64,000 bases of DNA from positions 62,001 through 126,000 of the forward strand of contig CAVTVU010000006.1 of assembly GCA_963738305.1 (NCBI GenBank). The letters are read 5' to 3'. Position 1 is the first letter of the stretch. Each line of letters begins with the position of its first letter. Position numbers and translations under genes: made by a program. Below are positions 63,147 to 64,000 of this stretch, piece by piece. Origin of the DNA: JBBRHQ01 sp963738305. Its GTDB lineage: Bacteria > Actinomycetota > Thermoleophilia > Solirubrobacterales > 70-9. The notes beneath the pieces were generated by a model, which searched no databases, had not been told where the DNA came from, and saw nothing but the letters and a program-made list of their open reading frames with translations.

Positions 63147-63272
63147 CGGATGGGAGGACCCATTGCGAGCACGCTTCAGCCGAGCGGAGGCAATGGTGGG
63201 TCCCATCCGCGACAGGACCCGCGGCCCGAGGCGCCCGAGCCCTCGGGCGACAGGGACCCGCGGCCCGAGGCG
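63147..63272. repeat. Repeat-rich infB-ylxP gap: imperfect long hairpin and 17-bp direct repeats
   Basis: CGGATGGGAGGACCCATTGC (63147-63166) faces its near-complement GCAATGGTGGGTCCCATCCG (63190-63209), giving a long stem with small internal loops. A GACCCGCGGCCCGAGGCG unit follows twice (63216-63233 and 63255-63272). Between them GCCCGAGG/CCTCGGGC (63224-63231, 63241-63248) can also pair. On the transcript this follows the infB stop directly, so it could stabilise or process that mRNA. There is no U-tract terminator. Confidence 0.6.
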
Positions 63273-63273
63273 T

Positions 63274-64000
63274 CTACTCGAGCGTCTGCTCGACCTGCTT
63301 GGTCCGGAACAACTCGAGGACGTCGTCCTCCTTGACGTCGGCGTAGCCGTCGAGCACGATCCCGCACTCCTGGCCCTGCTCAACCTCGCTGACATCGTCC
63401 TTGAAGCGGCGCAGAGAGCCGATCCGGCCGGTCCAGATTACGGTCCCGTCCCGGATCAGGCGAACGGTGGCATCGCGGCTGACCGTGCCGTCTGTGACCG
63501 CGCAGCCGGCGATGCGGCCCACCCTGGAGGCTTTGAAGGTCTGCTTGACCTCTGCCTCTCCGAGCGTCTCCTCGACCTCGACGGCCTCCAGCATGCCCTC
63601 CATCGCGTTGCGGAGGTCCTCGGTGATCTTGTAGATCACCGAGTAGGTGCGGATGTCGACGCCCTCGGACTCGGCCGCGCGTCGCGCGTCGGCCAGGGGC
63701 CGAACGTTGAAGCCGATGATGATCGCGTCGGAGGCAGAGGCGAGCATCACGTCGGATTCGTTGATGCCACCCGTCTGAGCGTGGATGACGTTGATCGCGA
63801 CCTGTTCCTGGGGAACTTTGGCGATCTCGTCCTGGAGCGCTTCGAGCGAGCCCGCGACGTCGGCCTTGAGCACGATGTTCAACTCCTTGATATCGCCCTC
63901 CTGGGCGCGGGCAAAGACCTCCTCGAGTGTCACCTTGCGCGCCTGGCGGCGGGCCAGCGCCTCGGTCTTCAGCCGGTTGCCCCTCTCCTGGGCCATCTGG
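63274..64000 (-). CDS. infB: Translation initiation factor IF-2, C-terminal part (runs off the window)
   Basis: The last 242 residues of IF-2; the N-terminus and G domain lie beyond base 64000. TLEEVFARAQEGDIKELNIV, VLKADVAGSLEALQDEIAKV and INVIHAQTGGINESDVMLA are domain III. FNVRPLADARRAAESEGVDI, VIYKITEDLRNAMEGML and GRIAGCAVTDGTVSRDATVR belong to the C1/C2 region that binds fMet-tRNA. The end, DDVLELFRTKQVEQTLE, is typical. It leads the minus-strand run through rbfA, truB, ribF and rpsO. Confidence 0.96.
   Translation of the reverse strand, partial: QMAQERGNRLKTEALARRQARKVTLEEVFARAQEGDIKELNIVLKADVAGSLEALQDEIAKVPQEQVAINVIHAQTGGINESDVMLASASDAIIIGFNVRPLADARRAAESEGVDIRTYSVIYKITEDLRNAMEGMLEAVEVEETLGEAEVKQTFKASRVGRIAGCAVTDGTVSRDATVRLIRDGTVIWTGRIGSLRRFKDDVSEVEQGQECGIVLDGYADVKEDDVLELFRTKQVEQTLE

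Overview
The window is a chromosomal segment of a very GC-rich actinobacterium, most likely a Thermoleophilia (Solirubrobacterales-like) genome or metagenome bin. I infer this from the high third-position GC, the frequent GTG/TTG starts, the actinobacterial gene order ftsK-rodZ-cinA-(thpR)-recA-recX-rny-miaB-miaA-dapF-hflX, the Gram-positive murT/gatD pair, and a 6C-type small RNA. No rRNA, tRNA, CRISPR array, phage or complete insertion sequence was recognised.

Region 1 (1-12.4 kb) is accessory. It holds an SCP-x-like thiolase with an SDR, a decayed dihydrofolate-reductase-like gene, a KdpE/KdpD-like two-component pair without kdpFABC, a phospholipase D-like protein, a LOG-family nucleotide hydrolase, a PAS-PAS-GGDEF cyclase, a PP2C phosphatase and a secreted clan GH-A-type glycosidase. 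Region 2 (12.4-18.8 kb) has two tandem, very large secreted alpha/beta-hydrolase paralogues and a FUSC-type membrane protein. Region 3 (18.8-28.2 kb) has a five-gene minus-strand operon (cyclophilin lipoprotein, peroxiredoxin, HAD phosphatase, hydrolase, PRC-barrel). Divergent from it is a five-gene plus-strand operon (methyltransferase, lipid kinase, murT, methyltransferase, gatD). A secreted propeller-like protein follows.

Region 4 (28.2-47.1 kb) is the conserved housekeeping block: dut, hflX, a DapL-like aminotransferase, dapF, miaA, miaB, a membrane cupredoxin, rny, recX, recA, thpR, cinA, rodZ-like and ftsK. Region 5 (47.2-49.9 kb) has an OmpR-type regulator and kinase, a well-formed 6C RNA with its own terminator, and a 296-bp element bounded by perfect 15-bp inverted repeats. 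Region 6 (49.9-64 kb) is one long minus-strand run: infB, ylxP, rbfA, nrnA, truB, ribF, rpsO, peroxiredoxin, dsbA-like, pnp, M16 protease, dapB, amidase, dapA, rnj. It joins translation initiation, ribosome maturation, RNA decay and the DAP pathway.

Two points matter most. First, dapF carries Ser at both positions where the family has its catalytic Cys pair (residues 73 and 215), in a frame-intact gene. Second, single-base indels are concentrated at 27.9-32.3 kb and 43.7-61.3 kb (at least about 40), including in ftsK, pnp, rnj, ribF, truB and recA. The proteins are otherwise well conserved, so this looks like consensus error rather than gene death. Coordinates of those genes span the frameshifts.
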